From positions 116,164-180,163 of the forward strand of contig DCKE01000021.1 of NCBI GenBank assembly GCA_002320285.1: a stretch of DNA of 64,000 bases. Direction: 5' to 3'. Under the pieces are notes generated by a model. That model was not told the DNA's origin and searched no databases. It saw only the letters and a list, made by a program, of their open reading frames with translations. Numbering within the stretch: the stretch's first letter is position 1; each line of letters begins with the position of its first letter. Source of the DNA: Flavobacteriaceae bacterium UBA1682 (lineage in GTDB: Bacteria; Bacteroidota; Bacteroidia; Flavobacteriales; Flavobacteriaceae). The position numbers were made by a program, and so were the translations under genes. This document shows, one piece after another, positions 1-9,266 of the stretch.

Positions 1-1
1 C

Positions 2-484
2 GATTTTGATCGTGGGTTTGAACCGGAGTCTTACTTGGAATATCAATATCCCCTAGAAATAGTTCGTATGGAGGATCAAAATTCCACGGATCTAGAAAAG
101 GCGTTCCAATATCTAATTCAACGAAATATTCCCAGTGCTAATGTGCTTTGGGCGACTGGAAAAAGAATGGATCACACCATATCTAACCTAACGAATATCG
201 TTAAATACAGCTCTCAATTAAAGATTGTTATCCTCGACGATTATTCTAAGGTTTACCGACTACCCAATCACTTTGAAAAATGGTATACCGCAAAAACACC
301 TATATCTTTAATCCCCGTGGGCACTGTTGAGGGCATCTCAACAGTAAATCTAGAGTATCCACTGAATGATGAAAGTTTGATGTTGGGCTACCGAAGCGGT
401 AGCAGCAACAGTGTTGAGCAGGATGGTGTCGTTAAAATAAGCTATCGATTGGGCGATCTTCTTATGATGGAATGTACCGATTAA
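2..484 (+). CDS. Thiamine pyrophosphokinase, 5' end outside window
   Basis: Converts thiamine to thiamine diphosphate using ATP; cytosolic. The open frame runs in from the window edge (codon phase starts at base 2), so the N-terminus is missing. The first visible residues DFDR, followed by MEDQNSTDLEKA and GKRMDHTISNL, match the GDxDS, DQxxTDLEKAL and GGRxDHTLAN motifs of the family. The last 70 residues form the expected C-terminal beta domain (GTVEGISTVNLEYPLND). A TTG at 35 is an internal codon and not the start. The gene converges on aroC with only 6 bp between the stops, and no hairpin terminator is visible there. Confidence 0.85.
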   Translation, partial: DFDRGFEPESYLEYQYPLEIVRMEDQNSTDLEKAFQYLIQRNIPSANVLWATGKRMDHTISNLTNIVKYSSQLKIVILDDYSKVYRLPNHFEKWYTAKTPISLIPVGTVEGISTVNLEYPLNDESLMLGYRSGSSNSVEQDGVVKISYRLGDLLMMECTD

Positions 485-490
485 GGCGTT

Positions 491-1534
491 TTAAATACTA
501 AAATCCAAAAGCACTATAGCTGCCATTGCTTCGACTATGGGTACAGCTCTCGGTACAACACAAGCATCATGGCGTCCTTTTCCTACGACAACCACTGCCT
601 CATGATGTATATTGATCGAGTCCTGATCCTTCATGATCGTTGCAACGGGTTTAAAAGCTACTCGAAGATAAATATCCATACCGTTGCTAATACCTCCTAC
701 TATTCCTCCAGAATGATTTGTAAGCGTTTTTCCAGAAGGAAGTATCGAATCGTTATGTTGGCTTCCCCTCAATTTAGTTCCGGCAAAACCACTACCAATT
801 TCAACACCTTTTACAGCATTAATCGACATCATCGCCTTGGCTAACTCCGCATCAAGACGATCAAAAACGGGCTCACCGAGTCCCACTGGCACATTTTGAA
901 TCACACAAGTGATCACTCCTCCAATCGAATCACCGTCTTTTTTAACCGCTTTGATCAAATTTTCCATTTGTACGGCCATTTCAGGGTCAGGACAACGTAC
1001 AGGGTTGCTTTCTATACGAGAAAAATCGAGATCAACATAGTCCTTCTGTAACTCCAAATCGCCAACTGCAGACACGTAAGCCGTAATTTTAACGTCTTTT
1101 AAGAGCTGTTTGGCAACAGCTCCCGCTACTACCCTACAAGCGGTCTCGCGAGCAGAACTGCGCCCCCCTCCGCGATAATCGCGAATACCATATTTCTGCT
1201 GATACACGTAATCCGCATGACTCGGACGAAAAACATCTTTAATATGATCGTAATCGTTGGATTTAGGATTCTCGTTTTTTATCAAAAAACCTATTGGGGT
1301 ACCCGTGGTTTTACCTTCAAAAATACCCGATAAAAACTGAACCTCATCAAGCTCCTTGCGTTGAGTCACTATTTTAGATTGTCCGGGTTTGCGACGATCC
1401 AATTCCAATTGAATCTGGTCCATATCCAACAATACATTAGCTGGACAACCGTCAATTATTCCACCAATAGCCTCCCCGTGAGACTCCCCAAAAGTGGTCA
1501 CTCTAAATCGATTGCCATATGAATTTCCCGCCAT
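491..1534 (-). CDS. aroC: Chorismate synthase
   Basis: Converts 5-enolpyruvylshikimate-3-phosphate to chorismate, the last step of the shikimate pathway, with reduced FMN as cofactor. The family signatures are all present: GESHG at residues 16-20, RPSHADY, the [12 protein letters not shown] block in the first half, and a C-terminal [16 protein letters not shown]. At 347 aa it is the usual bacterial length. ATG start with a plausible N-terminus (MAGNSYG). It is transcribed alone, converging on the thiamine pyrophosphokinase gene and divergent from the LpxH-like gene, so it is not in an aromatic-acid operon here. Confidence 0.97.
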   Translation of the reverse strand: MAGNSYGNRFRVTTFGESHGEAIGGIIDGCPANVLLDMDQIQLELDRRKPGQSKIVTQRKELDEVQFLSGIFEGKTTGTPIGFLIKNENPKSNDYDHIKDVFRPSHADYVYQQKYGIRDYRGGGRSSARETACRVVAGAVAKQLLKDVKITAYVSAVGDLELQKDYVDLDFSRIESNPVRCPDPEMAVQMENLIKAVKKDGDSIGGVITCVIQNVPVGLGEPVFDRLDAELAKAMMSINAVKGVEIGSGFAGTKLRGSQHNDSILPSGKTLTNHSGGIVGGISNGMDIYLRVAFKPVATIMKDQDSINIHHEAVVVVGKGRHDACVVPRAVPIVEAMAAIVLLDFSI

Positions 1535-1671
1535 AACTCAACTACTTTAAATACATTAAACCTGGATACAATACCTTAACCTACTGTCTGAAATTCTAAT
1601 CATACGATAACTTTGACTTAACGCTAATTTGAACTAAGTAGACTTAATTTGTTATAACAAAAACCGAAATC

Positions 1672-2526
1672 TTGAAAAAAAGACTCTTAGAAATTGTCAT
1701 TATTTCCGATGTTCACTTAGGAACATACGGCTGTCACGCCAAAGAATTACTCCATTATCTTCAATCCATTAAACCCAAAACACTCATTTTAAATGGAGAT
1801 TTGATCGATATCTGGCAATTTAGAAAATCATATTTCCCCAAATCCCATCTAAAGGTCATCAAAAAAATCATAGACTTGGCCTCTAAAGGAACAAAAGTAT
1901 ATTATATTACGGGAAATCACGATGAAATGCTTCGCAAATTTAGCGATTTTCAATTGGGCAATATCGCACTACTCGATAAGTTGGTACTTGATATCGATGG
2001 AAAAAAAGCATGGATCTTTCACGGTGATGTTTTTGACTCCTCGGTTCAACATGCCAAATGGATCGCTAAGTTAGGCAGCAAGGGTTATGACTATTTAATT
2101 CTACTGAATCGACTGATCAATTGGATACTGATGAAACTAAAGAAAGAGCCGTATTCCCTGTCTAAGCGTATTAAAGCCAGTGTAAAAAAGGCGGTTAAAT
2201 TTATAGGGGATTTTGAAAAGACAGCCACCGATTTGGGCATCGATAATCAGTATGATTACGTGATATGTGGACATATACATGAACCCAAGATCAAAACGGT
2301 TCGCAATGCAAAAGGTTCGATTACCTATCTGAATTCTGGCGATTGGATTGAAAATCTAACCGCTTTGGAATACAACAAAAAAAGATGGAAGATTTACCAA
2401 CATAGCACTGAACCCGAGATTTCCGAAGATGATGAATACTTTTTCAGAGAAAACGCTTTATCCGATGCTTTGGCCACCCATTTAGACAGAGAAAAGACCA
2501 TAAAAAAACCGTTATCCAATGAATAA
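1672..2526 (+). CDS. LpxH-like calcineurin-type metallophosphoesterase
   Basis: Probable UDP-2,3-diacylglucosamine pyrophosphohydrolase-like enzyme (lipid A pathway) of the calcineurin superfamily. The metal-binding motifs run in order: DVH at 13-15, GD at 42-43, GNHD near 81, HGD near 119 and GHIHEP in the C-terminal half. At 284 aa it is longer than E. coli LpxH because of an acidic C-terminal tail. The start is TTG: the frame has no earlier ATG and the TTG gives the MKKRLLEIVIISDVHLG N-terminus expected for the Bacteroidota family. The last codons (KKPLSNE) and the stop lie inside a terminator hairpin. Substrate is inferred from family; the same fold serves other phosphoesterases. Confidence 0.8.
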   Translation: MKKRLLEIVIISDVHLGTYGCHAKELLHYLQSIKPKTLILNGDLIDIWQFRKSYFPKSHLKVIKKIIDLASKGTKVYYITGNHDEMLRKFSDFQLGNIALLDKLVLDIDGKKAWIFHGDVFDSSVQHAKWIAKLGSKGYDYLILLNRLINWILMKLKKEPYSLSKRIKASVKKAVKFIGDFEKTATDLGIDNQYDYVICGHIHEPKIKTVRNAKGSITYLNSGDWIENLTALEYNKKRWKIYQHSTEPEISEDDEYFFRENALSDALATHLDREKTIKKPLSNE

Positions 2527-2537
2527 CGGTTTTTTTT
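2502..2537. terminator. Bidirectional terminator overlapping the LpxH-like stop codon
   Basis: Stem AAAACCGTTAT / ATAACGGTTTT with loop CCAATGA, flanked by A-run on the left and T-run on the right, so it can terminate both the LpxH-like gene and the converging mqo gene (stop at 2550). The TAA of the LpxH-like gene lies in the right arm. Confidence 0.85.
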
Positions 2538-2549
2538 GTACTGAATAAC

Positions 2550-4058
2550 TTATATTTTAGGATTATAAGGATACAAATTAAGGGCTTCTGCAGACTTTAA
2601 TCGCAATTCCTTAGCCAATTCAGGATGATCATTTAAAAGCAATCCAAAAGAAGGTGTAATCTCCTTCATTTTCGCTTGCCACGCTTCGGATTCAAATCGG
2701 TCTGGAAAGCATTTCTTAAGCAAGGTAAACATGATTGAAGTAGCCGTTGACGCACCTGGAGATGCCCCGAGCAGCGCTGCTATTGATCCATCGGCAGCAC
2801 TTACTACCTCTGTTCCAAATTGCAACACCCCTTTACCGTCTGCATCTTTCTTGATTACTTGTACCCGTTGACCAGCAACTTCCAAAGTCCAATCTTCATG
2901 ACGGGCATCAGGCATGTATTCTTTAAGTGCTTCTAATCGATTATCATCGGATTGCATCACCTGACTGATTAAATATTTAGTCAATGGAATGTTTTTTAAT
3001 CCGGCTCCTAACATCGGTTTGATGTTGTTCAATTTTATCGATTCAAACAAATCCAAATAGGATCCGTTTTTTAAAAATTTAGTAGAAAAACCAGCATAAG
3101 GTCCAAATAACAAGGCTCTTTTACCGTCTATAAAACGCGTATCTATATGGGGAACCGACATCGGTGGAGCACCAACAGATGCTTTACCATATACTTTGGC
3201 AAAATGTTGATCAATAATTTCTTGATTGGTACATTTTAACCATTGTCCGCCGACTGGAAAACCTCCAAATCCTTTTCCTTCGGGTATATCAGCTTTTTCC
3301 AACAACAAGATAGATCCTCCTCCAGCACCAATAAAAACAAATTTGGCTTTGATACGAGATTTCTCTTTGGTTTCTAATTTTTTAGCCGAAACTCTCCAAC
3401 GTCCATCTTCTTGTTTCTTTAATTTTTGAACTTCGGTATTGAAATGCATATTTACCCCGTCTAAAGTTTGGAGATAAGCAAATAACTGTCTGGTCAAGAC
3501 GCCGAAATTAACGTCAGTACCATATTTCATAGCTGTAGCAGCATACGAAGTATTCATGTCACGACCGTTCATCAACAAAGGTGCCCATTCTTTGATTTGC
3601 GCTACCTTATCGGTAAACTCCATATCTTTAAAAAGTGGGAATTTCTGCAATTCTTCAAACCGCTTCTTTAAGAATTCCACATTATCATCGCCCCACACAA
3701 AACTCATATGTGGCACTGAATGTATAAATTCTTCGGGCTTTTTCAATACTCCCTTATGAGTCAAATAAGTCCAAAATTGCCTCGAAAGTTCGAAAGACTC
3801 CACGATATCAATAGCTTTACTAGCATCAATCGTACCGTCTTCACGTTCCGGTGTATAATTTAATTCACAAAATGCAGCATGTCCTGTTCCTGCATTATTC
3901 CAGGCATCAGAACTCTCCGCAGCAGCGACATCGAGCCTCTCAATAATATCAATTGTAAGATTGGGCTCTAGTTCTTTTAATAGTATACCGAGTGTAGCAC
4001 TCATAATTCCGGCTCCTATTAAGACAACGTCTGCTTCTGATTTTTGTATACTTGACAT
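2550..4058 (-). CDS. mqo: Malate:quinone oxidoreductase
   Basis: FAD-dependent, membrane-associated oxidation of malate to oxaloacetate with electron transfer to quinone, replacing or complementing soluble malate dehydrogenase in the TCA cycle. N-terminal dinucleotide-binding motif GAGIMSATLG at 15-24, followed by the typical SSDAWNNAGTGHAA segment near 48-62, and a C-terminal GASPGASTATSIM block that is highly characteristic of Mqo. Length 502 aa is standard. ATG start. A TTG-N23-TAACTTTG promoter sits just upstream. It converges on the LpxH-like gene across a shared terminator. Confidence 0.96.
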   Translation of the reverse strand: MSSIQKSEADVVLIGAGIMSATLGILLKELEPNLTIDIIERLDVAAAESSDAWNNAGTGHAAFCELNYTPEREDGTIDASKAIDIVESFELSRQFWTYLTHKGVLKKPEEFIHSVPHMSFVWGDDNVEFLKKRFEELQKFPLFKDMEFTDKVAQIKEWAPLLMNGRDMNTSYAATAMKYGTDVNFGVLTRQLFAYLQTLDGVNMHFNTEVQKLKKQEDGRWRVSAKKLETKEKSRIKAKFVFIGAGGGSILLLEKADIPEGKGFGGFPVGGQWLKCTNQEIIDQHFAKVYGKASVGAPPMSVPHIDTRFIDGKRALLFGPYAGFSTKFLKNGSYLDLFESIKLNNIKPMLGAGLKNIPLTKYLISQVMQSDDNRLEALKEYMPDARHEDWTLEVAGQRVQVIKKDADGKGVLQFGTEVVSAADGSIAALLGASPGASTATSIMFTLLKKCFPDRFESEAWQAKMKEITPSFGLLLNDHPELAKELRLKSAEALNLYPYNPKI

Positions 4059-4077
4059 CGTAATTTTATTATTTTTG

Positions 4078-4111
4078 CAAAGTTAATCGTTTTTCAATTC
4101 ATCTCTCGCAA
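4078..4111 (-). promoter_or_regulatory. Probable promoter of mqo (TTG-N23-TAACTTTG)
   Basis: On the minus strand TAACTTTG (4085-4078) fits the Bacteroidota -7 box TAnnTTTG, with TTG (4111-4109) 23 bp upstream. The expected start site is about 13 nt before the mqo ATG. Inferred from the consensus only. Confidence 0.55.
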
Positions 4112-4153
4112 CTAATTGGCTTTTATTAGTCGAGCGAGATAAATAAATTGTTT

Positions 4154-4564
4154 TTATTTTTTCCCTAGATAATCTTGAAGTATAATCGTTGCAGCTATTT
4201 CATCTACTAACGCTTTGTTCTGACGTTGTTTTTTCTTTAATCCACTATCAATCATCGTTTGAAAAGCCATTTTTGATGTAAATCGCTCATCCATACGCTC
4301 GACTTTCACAGTTGGAAATGCAGCGGTAAATTTCTCTATAAATTTTTCAATTAATGGCGTAATTTCCGAAGGCTCATTATTCATTCTTTTGGGTTCACCG
4401 AAAATCACGATCTCAACATTCTCCTTAGAAAAATAATCCTTTAAAAAAGGTAATAGCTCAGGAGTTGAAACCGTAGTTAAGCCCGAAGCAATCATACGAA
4501 AATCATCGGTCACGGCTATACCTGTTCTCTTTTTACCAAAGTCAATGGCCAATACTCTAGACAC
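4154..4564 (-). CDS. ruvX: RuvX/YqgF-type Holliday junction resolvase-like nuclease
   Basis: RNase H-fold protein of the YqgF family, linked to 16S rRNA 5'-end maturation and/or Holliday junction resolution. N-terminal AIDFGKKRTGIAV carries the first catalytic Asp and is diagnostic; the later FGEPKRMN and DERFTSKMAF motifs match the family. 136 aa is normal. The start is GTG, giving MSRVLAIDFG. It begins 1 nt after the purM stop on the same strand, so the two are almost certainly cotranscribed. Confidence 0.93.
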   Translation of the reverse strand: MSRVLAIDFGKKRTGIAVTDDFRMIASGLTTVSTPELLPFLKDYFSKENVEIVIFGEPKRMNNEPSEITPLIEKFIEKFTAAFPTVKVERMDERFTSKMAFQTMIDSGLKKKQRQNKALVDEIAATIILQDYLGKK

Positions 4565-4565
4565 C

Positions 4566-5747
4566 TTATTCGTAAATAAAGGTTCCGTGCTCAGAAGAAA
4601 TGGTTAATTTCTTTGAATCGGATGATTCTACTCTTCCAACGATCTGTGCATTGACGTTAAAGGACTTGGATATTGCAATGATTTCCTCAGCTACTTCTGG
4701 GGTCACATATAACTCCATACGATGACCACAGTTGAAAACGCGATACATTTCTTGCCAATCGGTTTGGGATTGTTCTTGTATCAATTTAAACAAAGGCGGC
4801 ACTGGAAATAAATTGTCTTTAACGATGTGTAAGGCATCGATAAAATGTAAGATTTTGGTTTGAGCTCCACCACTACAGTGCACCATTCCATGAATCTGCT
4901 CTGCATTGAATTGTGAAAGAATACGCTTGATAATTGGCGCATAAGTACGAGTTGGTGACAAAACCAGCTTCCCTGCGTCAATCGGTGAATTTTCAACCGC
5001 ATCTTGAAGTTTCATCTTTCCGGAATACACTAAATTTTCCGGCACAGAAGGATCAAAACTCTCTGGGTATTTCTTAGCTAGATAGTGGTCAAATACGTCG
5101 TGACGGGCAGAAGTTAGTCCGTTACTACCCATGCCACCGTTGTATTCACTTTCATAACTCGCTTGTCCAAAAGACTCCAAACCTACGATTACATCACCGG
5201 GTTTAATATTAGCATTGTCAATAACATCACTGCGTTTCATACGAGCTGTTACTGTGGAGTCCACAATTATCGTTCGAACCAAATCACCCACATCAGCAGT
5301 TTCTCCTCCAGTAGAATGTATCGTTACTCCGAAGCGCTTTAAGTCCTCTATCAAAACCTCTGTACCATTTATAATAGCCGATATCACCTCGCCTGGAACT
5401 AAGTTTTTGTTGCGTCCAATAGTCGAAGAGAGCAAAATATGATCAGTTGCACCAACACACAATAAATCATCAATATTCATGATTAATGCGTCTTGAGCGA
5501 TTCCTTTCCAAACAGATAAATCTCCGGTTTCTTTCCAATAAGTATAAGCTAATGACGATTTGGTTCCGGCACCATCCGCATGCATAATTAGGCAATAATC
5601 AGCATCACCAGTTAAGTGATCGGGAACAATTTTACAAAATGCTTTTGGAAAAAGCCCTTTATCAATATTTTTAATCGCATTATGAACGTCTTCCTTGTCA
5701 GCAGAAACTCCGCGAAGCGCATATCTATTGTTTGTATTTGAACTCAT
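4566..5747 (-). CDS. purM: Phosphoribosylformylglycinamidine cyclo-ligase (AIR synthase)
   Basis: Forms aminoimidazole ribotide in purine synthesis. At 393 aa it is longer than E. coli PurM but matches the Bacteroidota form. Motifs seen: MHADGAGTKSSLAY near 54-67, ALIMNIDDLLCVGA (Mg/ATP-binding region), HSTGGETADVGD near 142, and GLESFGQASYESEYNGGMGSNG in mid-protein. It heads a two-gene operon with ruvX (1-nt gap) behind a good TTG-N20-TAAATTTG promoter. The purC gene of the same pathway lies elsewhere in the window at 42 kb. Confidence 0.92.
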   Translation of the reverse strand: MSSNTNNRYALRGVSADKEDVHNAIKNIDKGLFPKAFCKIVPDHLTGDADYCLIMHADGAGTKSSLAYTYWKETGDLSVWKGIAQDALIMNIDDLLCVGATDHILLSSTIGRNKNLVPGEVISAIINGTEVLIEDLKRFGVTIHSTGGETADVGDLVRTIIVDSTVTARMKRSDVIDNANIKPGDVIVGLESFGQASYESEYNGGMGSNGLTSARHDVFDHYLAKKYPESFDPSVPENLVYSGKMKLQDAVENSPIDAGKLVLSPTRTYAPIIKRILSQFNAEQIHGMVHCSGGAQTKILHFIDALHIVKDNLFPVPPLFKLIQEQSQTDWQEMYRVFNCGHRMELYVTPEVAEEIIAISKSFNVNAQIVGRVESSDSKKLTISSEHGTFIYE

Positions 5748-5766
5748 AAAAAGTGTGTTGTTTGTG

Positions 5767-5797
5767 CAAATTTAATGCTAATGTAGAAGTAAAACAA
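5767..5797 (-). promoter_or_regulatory. Probable promoter of purM-ruvX (TTG-N20-TAAATTTG)
   Basis: Minus strand TAAATTTG at 5774-5767 matches TAnnTTTG, with TTG at 5797-5795, 20 bp upstream. The ATG of purM is about 20 nt downstream of the box. Confidence 0.6.
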
Positions 5798-5857
5798 TCA
5801 ATTTGAATAGAAGATTTTATCCCCCGTTATTTTGAACTTTTTTACGCTGATAAAAAA

Positions 5858-5892
5858 CAAAAAATCTACTGTATGAACAGTAGATTTTTTTT
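5858..5892 (-). terminator. Terminator of the cysteine desulfurase gene
   Basis: Arms AAAAATCTACTGT / ACAGTAGATTTTT around a 4-nt loop; on the minus strand it is followed by a T-rich tail. It lies directly after the stop at 5894, separating this gene from purM. Confidence 0.85.
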
Positions 5893-5893
5893 G

Positions 5894-7018
5894 CTATACG
5901 CTTTGTAAAACGTCTATTAATAGATCTATATCTTCACGAGTTGTTTCATGACTAAAAGACACTCTTAAACTCGGTTTTCTCAAATCGGTTTCATTTAGAA
6001 ATTCCGACAATACATGAGATGGCTTTTGACTTCCAGATTGACAAGCACTACCACGGGATACCGCAATTCCTTTCATATCTAATTGAAACAACATCATCGA
6101 TGCTTTCTCTTCAGACATCGGTAACAAAACGTTTACAATATTATAAAATCCCGCTTGGTTTCCATTAAATTTTACGTCTGGATAAACCTCTTGAAGTTTG
6201 CTTTGACAATATTTTTTTATTTCCTGAATGTGATTGCGCTCTTCATCCAATTTATCATAGGAAATCTCAAATGCCTTAGCCATTCCAACAACTTGATGAA
6301 CCGCTTCTGTTCCAGCACGCATTCCCTTTTCTTGTTCTCCACCAAAAATCATTGGTTTCAATACATTGTTCTTACGAATAAATGCAAATCCAATACCTTT
6401 AGGTCCATGAAATTTATGAGCACTCGCCACGATAAAATCAACGGGGATTTCCTTTAAGTCAATTTCTGTTTTACCGACTGATTGTACGGTATCACAGTGA
6501 AATAAAGCCTGATGTTTTTGGCATAAATCCGCAACTCTTTTTAAATCCAATTCCGTTCCCACTTCATTGTTTACATGCATCAAACTCACCAAAGTCGGCA
6601 CTTCGTCCGCTAGTAATTGCTCAAGATGTGCATAGTCTATTTCGCTGTTGGGTAGTATATTTACAAACTCCAAGTCTACATCATATTCCTTTTGCATCTG
6701 TTTTGCAGCATACAACACGGCATGATGCTCCATCTTTGAGGTAATAATTCGCTTAATTTGAAGATCTCTAACCGCAGAGCGAATAATCCAGTTGTTGGCT
6801 TCCGTACCACAAGAAATAAAGATTATTTCTGAGGAAGAAGCATTAAGCTGTTTAGCAATACTCTTTCTTGAAGCCTCGATCAGTGATCTGGCACTTCTTC
6901 CAACTGCGTAAGTAGAAGATGGATTGCCGTATTCTTCCGAAAGCACTTTGATCATTTCAGCAATCACCTCTGGTCTAAGAGATGTTGTTGCTGCATTGTC
7001 AAGATATACTTGTTTCAT
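5894..7018 (-). CDS. Cysteine desulfurase (IscS/NifS type)
   Basis: PLP enzyme that takes sulfur from cysteine for Fe-S cluster and thiocofactor assembly. N-terminal YLDNAATT, H99 in the EHHAV motif, D176 and Q179 in HCDTVQS, PLP lysine K202 in SAHKFHGPKG, and the catalytic Cys326 in SRGSACQSG on a flexible loop: all the type I (NifS/IscS) marks. 374 aa. It is monogenic here with its own terminator; no iscU, sufBCD or other Fe-S genes flank it, so its acceptor cannot be named from context. Confidence 0.93.
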   Translation of the reverse strand: MKQVYLDNAATTSLRPEVIAEMIKVLSEEYGNPSSTYAVGRSARSLIEASRKSIAKQLNASSSEIIFISCGTEANNWIIRSAVRDLQIKRIITSKMEHHAVLYAAKQMQKEYDVDLEFVNILPNSEIDYAHLEQLLADEVPTLVSLMHVNNEVGTELDLKRVADLCQKHQALFHCDTVQSVGKTEIDLKEIPVDFIVASAHKFHGPKGIGFAFIRKNNVLKPMIFGGEQEKGMRAGTEAVHQVVGMAKAFEISYDKLDEERNHIQEIKKYCQSKLQEVYPDVKFNGNQAGFYNIVNVLLPMSEEKASMMLFQLDMKGIAVSRGSACQSGSQKPSHVLSEFLNETDLRKPSLRVSFSHETTREDIDLLIDVLQSV

Positions 7019-7286
7019 TGTTTTTTATATAATGGCTCATCCTGTTTCCAGCAAAAAAATGCCTTTGTTTACCGAACCTTTTTAGTTACTCTTTAATGTC
7101 CTTCTGCTGATTAGTAGGAAAGACTACAAAATTAATAAACTTCGGAAGAATTTAAAAGATATTCCGCATTTGTTTATTGCCAAAAAAACCCTTTTTTGTT
7201 CTTTTCTCAGTTTATACAAAAATAATGCAATTACTTAAACTTTAACCGATACCCGAGCTTTAGCAATTAAAAACTGGATTCTATAT

Positions 7287-9068
7287 TTAATTATCAATCG
7301 CATCGATATCGATACCTTGTTTTAACAAAACTTTTTTAACCACTATCGCAAAGATCAACAAATAGATAAAACACAAAAAAGGTACCAGATACGAGTTGTG
7401 AATCCCAATAATGTCCGCTAATTTACCTTGAATCGGAGGTATAATTCCACCTCCTAATATCATCATGATTAAAAAAGAAGAACCTTGAGCCGTATATTTT
7501 CCCAATCCAATGATCGCGAGATTAAAAATAGCTGGCCACATAATACTACATGCCAAGCCTCCTGCTAAAAAGGCATAAATTGCAATCATACCCTCAGTCA
7601 TCAATCCTACTCCTATCGCTGATATTCCCAATATACTAAACAACAATAATGTTCGGGCCGATCGATCTTTACTCAGAAATGAAAAAACGATCTGTATAAT
7701 CACACAAATAATATAATAATACAAGGGTTCAACATCATTTCCAGCCAAAATATTGACTCCCAAAATAACGAAAAACGCCAACAGCGGAACCACTATTAAA
7801 GCTATGGTTTTTTTATATCCAGTTAAAGCAAATACACTTACAGCTCCCGCCCAACGTCCAATCATCAAACTCCCCCAATACATCGATATATATGGAGCTA
7901 TCTCTGATGAATGCAATCCTCCAAATTCCTGTAGTTTCAGTAATTCTCCTAAGTTACTACCGATTCCAACCTCCGCTCCAACATAGGCAAACAAAGCAAT
8001 CATTCCTAAAACCAATTGTGGATACTGCATAGCTCCCCAACCTTCACTGCGTTTTTGACTGCCCTTATAAGCATAAAACAACGACCCTAAAATAATGACT
8101 AATCCCAACGACAACCAGATCATTCTCTGGTGTTCAATCGGTTGCTTGATCTCTTTTATATCGACTTGTAACTGATTAATATCCGACTGGCGTTTGGCTA
8201 ATTCGTCTGGAACCAGTTCTAAGATCGCCAATTCTTGCTGTTTGGATTCCACAACAGCTTCCATTTCCAACACTTTTGCATTAGCATCACTTTTGTAAGT
8301 CTGAAAAACAGGTATAAAAACCAATATCAACAATAAGGTCATCATCAACAAAACCTTCAATGCTTTGTTTGCTTTTTCCATCGGTGCCCCCAATATACCA
8401 GAAGGTACTTTTTTAGAAAAGTAAAACATCGCCGCAGCAATTAAAAACAATATTCCTACTGCAGCATACAAAAGGCTGGTAGTATCTAAAGTCAAATGTT
8501 TAATCTGATCATCGGTAATCGAAGAAGTGCTTCCAAATAATGCAAAAGCAACAATTAATGGTCCTATAGTCGTTCCCAATGAATTGATGCCTCCACCTAA
8601 ATTAACGCGGCTAGCACCTGTTTTGGGATTACCCAGTAAAATGGCAAAGGGATTTGCCGCAATTTGCTGTAGAGAAAATCCCAGCGCAACGACAAATAAT
8701 CCAATGAGTAAACCGGCATAAAAATTTGTTTGAACGGCCCAGATCATCACAGCAGCTCCTGCTGTTGAAAACAACAAACCGTATACTATACTGCGTTTAT
8801 AGCCCCATTTAGACACTAAGTCCTTGCCTTTAACAGCGCTAAATACAAACAAAAATAGGGAGCCAAAATAATAAGCGGTGTAAAACGCAAAATCGATCAA
8901 TTGCGATTGAAATTGATCTAAAGAAAAATAATTTTTACAGAAGGGAATAAAAATACTATTACCAGCGGAAAAGAATCCCCAGAAAAAAAACACCGTCACC
9001 AAAGTATATAAAGCAGGGTAATTGGTTTTAATATCAGCCGTTGTTTCAGCGTTCTCTTTCATTAACAT
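7287..9068 (-). CDS. FucP-like sugar MFS transporter with inserted coiled-coil hairpin
   Basis: Major facilitator superfamily permease of the fucose/glucose:H+ (FHS) group: [38 protein letters not shown] sequence at about residues 140-170 and [14 protein letters not shown] near the C-terminus are the family marks. At 593 aa it is about 150 aa longer than usual. After the sixth membrane segment come an extra hydrophobic helix, a charged segment of about 60 residues rich in E, K, Q and L (about 255-315) that looks like a coiled coil, and another hydrophobic helix, before the C-terminal half resumes. Start MLMKEN; a second ATG two codons on is equally possible. A TATATTTG -7 box lies at 9089-9082. 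Substrate unknown. Confidence 0.85.
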   Translation of the reverse strand: MLMKENAETTADIKTNYPALYTLVTVFFFWGFFSAGNSIFIPFCKNYFSLDQFQSQLIDFAFYTAYYFGSLFLFVFSAVKGKDLVSKWGYKRSIVYGLLFSTAGAAVMIWAVQTNFYAGLLIGLFVVALGFSLQQIAANPFAILLGNPKTGASRVNLGGGINSLGTTIGPLIVAFALFGSTSSITDDQIKHLTLDTTSLLYAAVGILFLIAAAMFYFSKKVPSGILGAPMEKANKALKVLLMMTLLLILVFIPVFQTYKSDANAKVLEMEAVVESKQQELAILELVPDELAKRQSDINQLQVDIKEIKQPIEHQRMIWLSLGLVIILGSLFYAYKGSQKRSEGWGAMQYPQLVLGMIALFAYVGAEVGIGSNLGELLKLQEFGGLHSSEIAPYISMYWGSLMIGRWAGAVSVFALTGYKKTIALIVVPLLAFFVILGVNILAGNDVEPLYYYIICVIIQIVFSFLSKDRSARTLLLFSILGISAIGVGLMTEGMIAIYAFLAGGLACSIMWPAIFNLAIIGLGKYTAQGSSFLIMMILGGGIIPPIQGKLADIIGIHNSYLVPFLCFIYLLIFAIVVKKVLLKQGIDIDAIDN

Positions 9069-9081
9069 AATTTTTAGATTT

Positions 9082-9089
9082 CAAATATA
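9082..9089 (-). promoter_or_regulatory. Probable -7 box of the sugar MFS gene
   Basis: TATATTTG on the minus strand, matching TAnnTTTG, 13 nt before the first ATG (19 before the second). No TTG is found at the right spacing, so the call is weak; the short leader slightly favours the second ATG. Confidence 0.35.
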
Positions 9090-9266
9090 GCCTTTTCTAA
9101 AAAAATCTAAGCCTTTATAGTTAGTATTTCTATTTATAAATAACTTATTTTTGTTGAACTAATTTTTTAGAAAAGGAAACCGCTCTAATCGTTTTTATTT
9201 TTGCTTTCAAGGAGTCTGAAAACAAACCGATTAGCGCCCCATTGAATAACAAAAGACCATTCAGAT

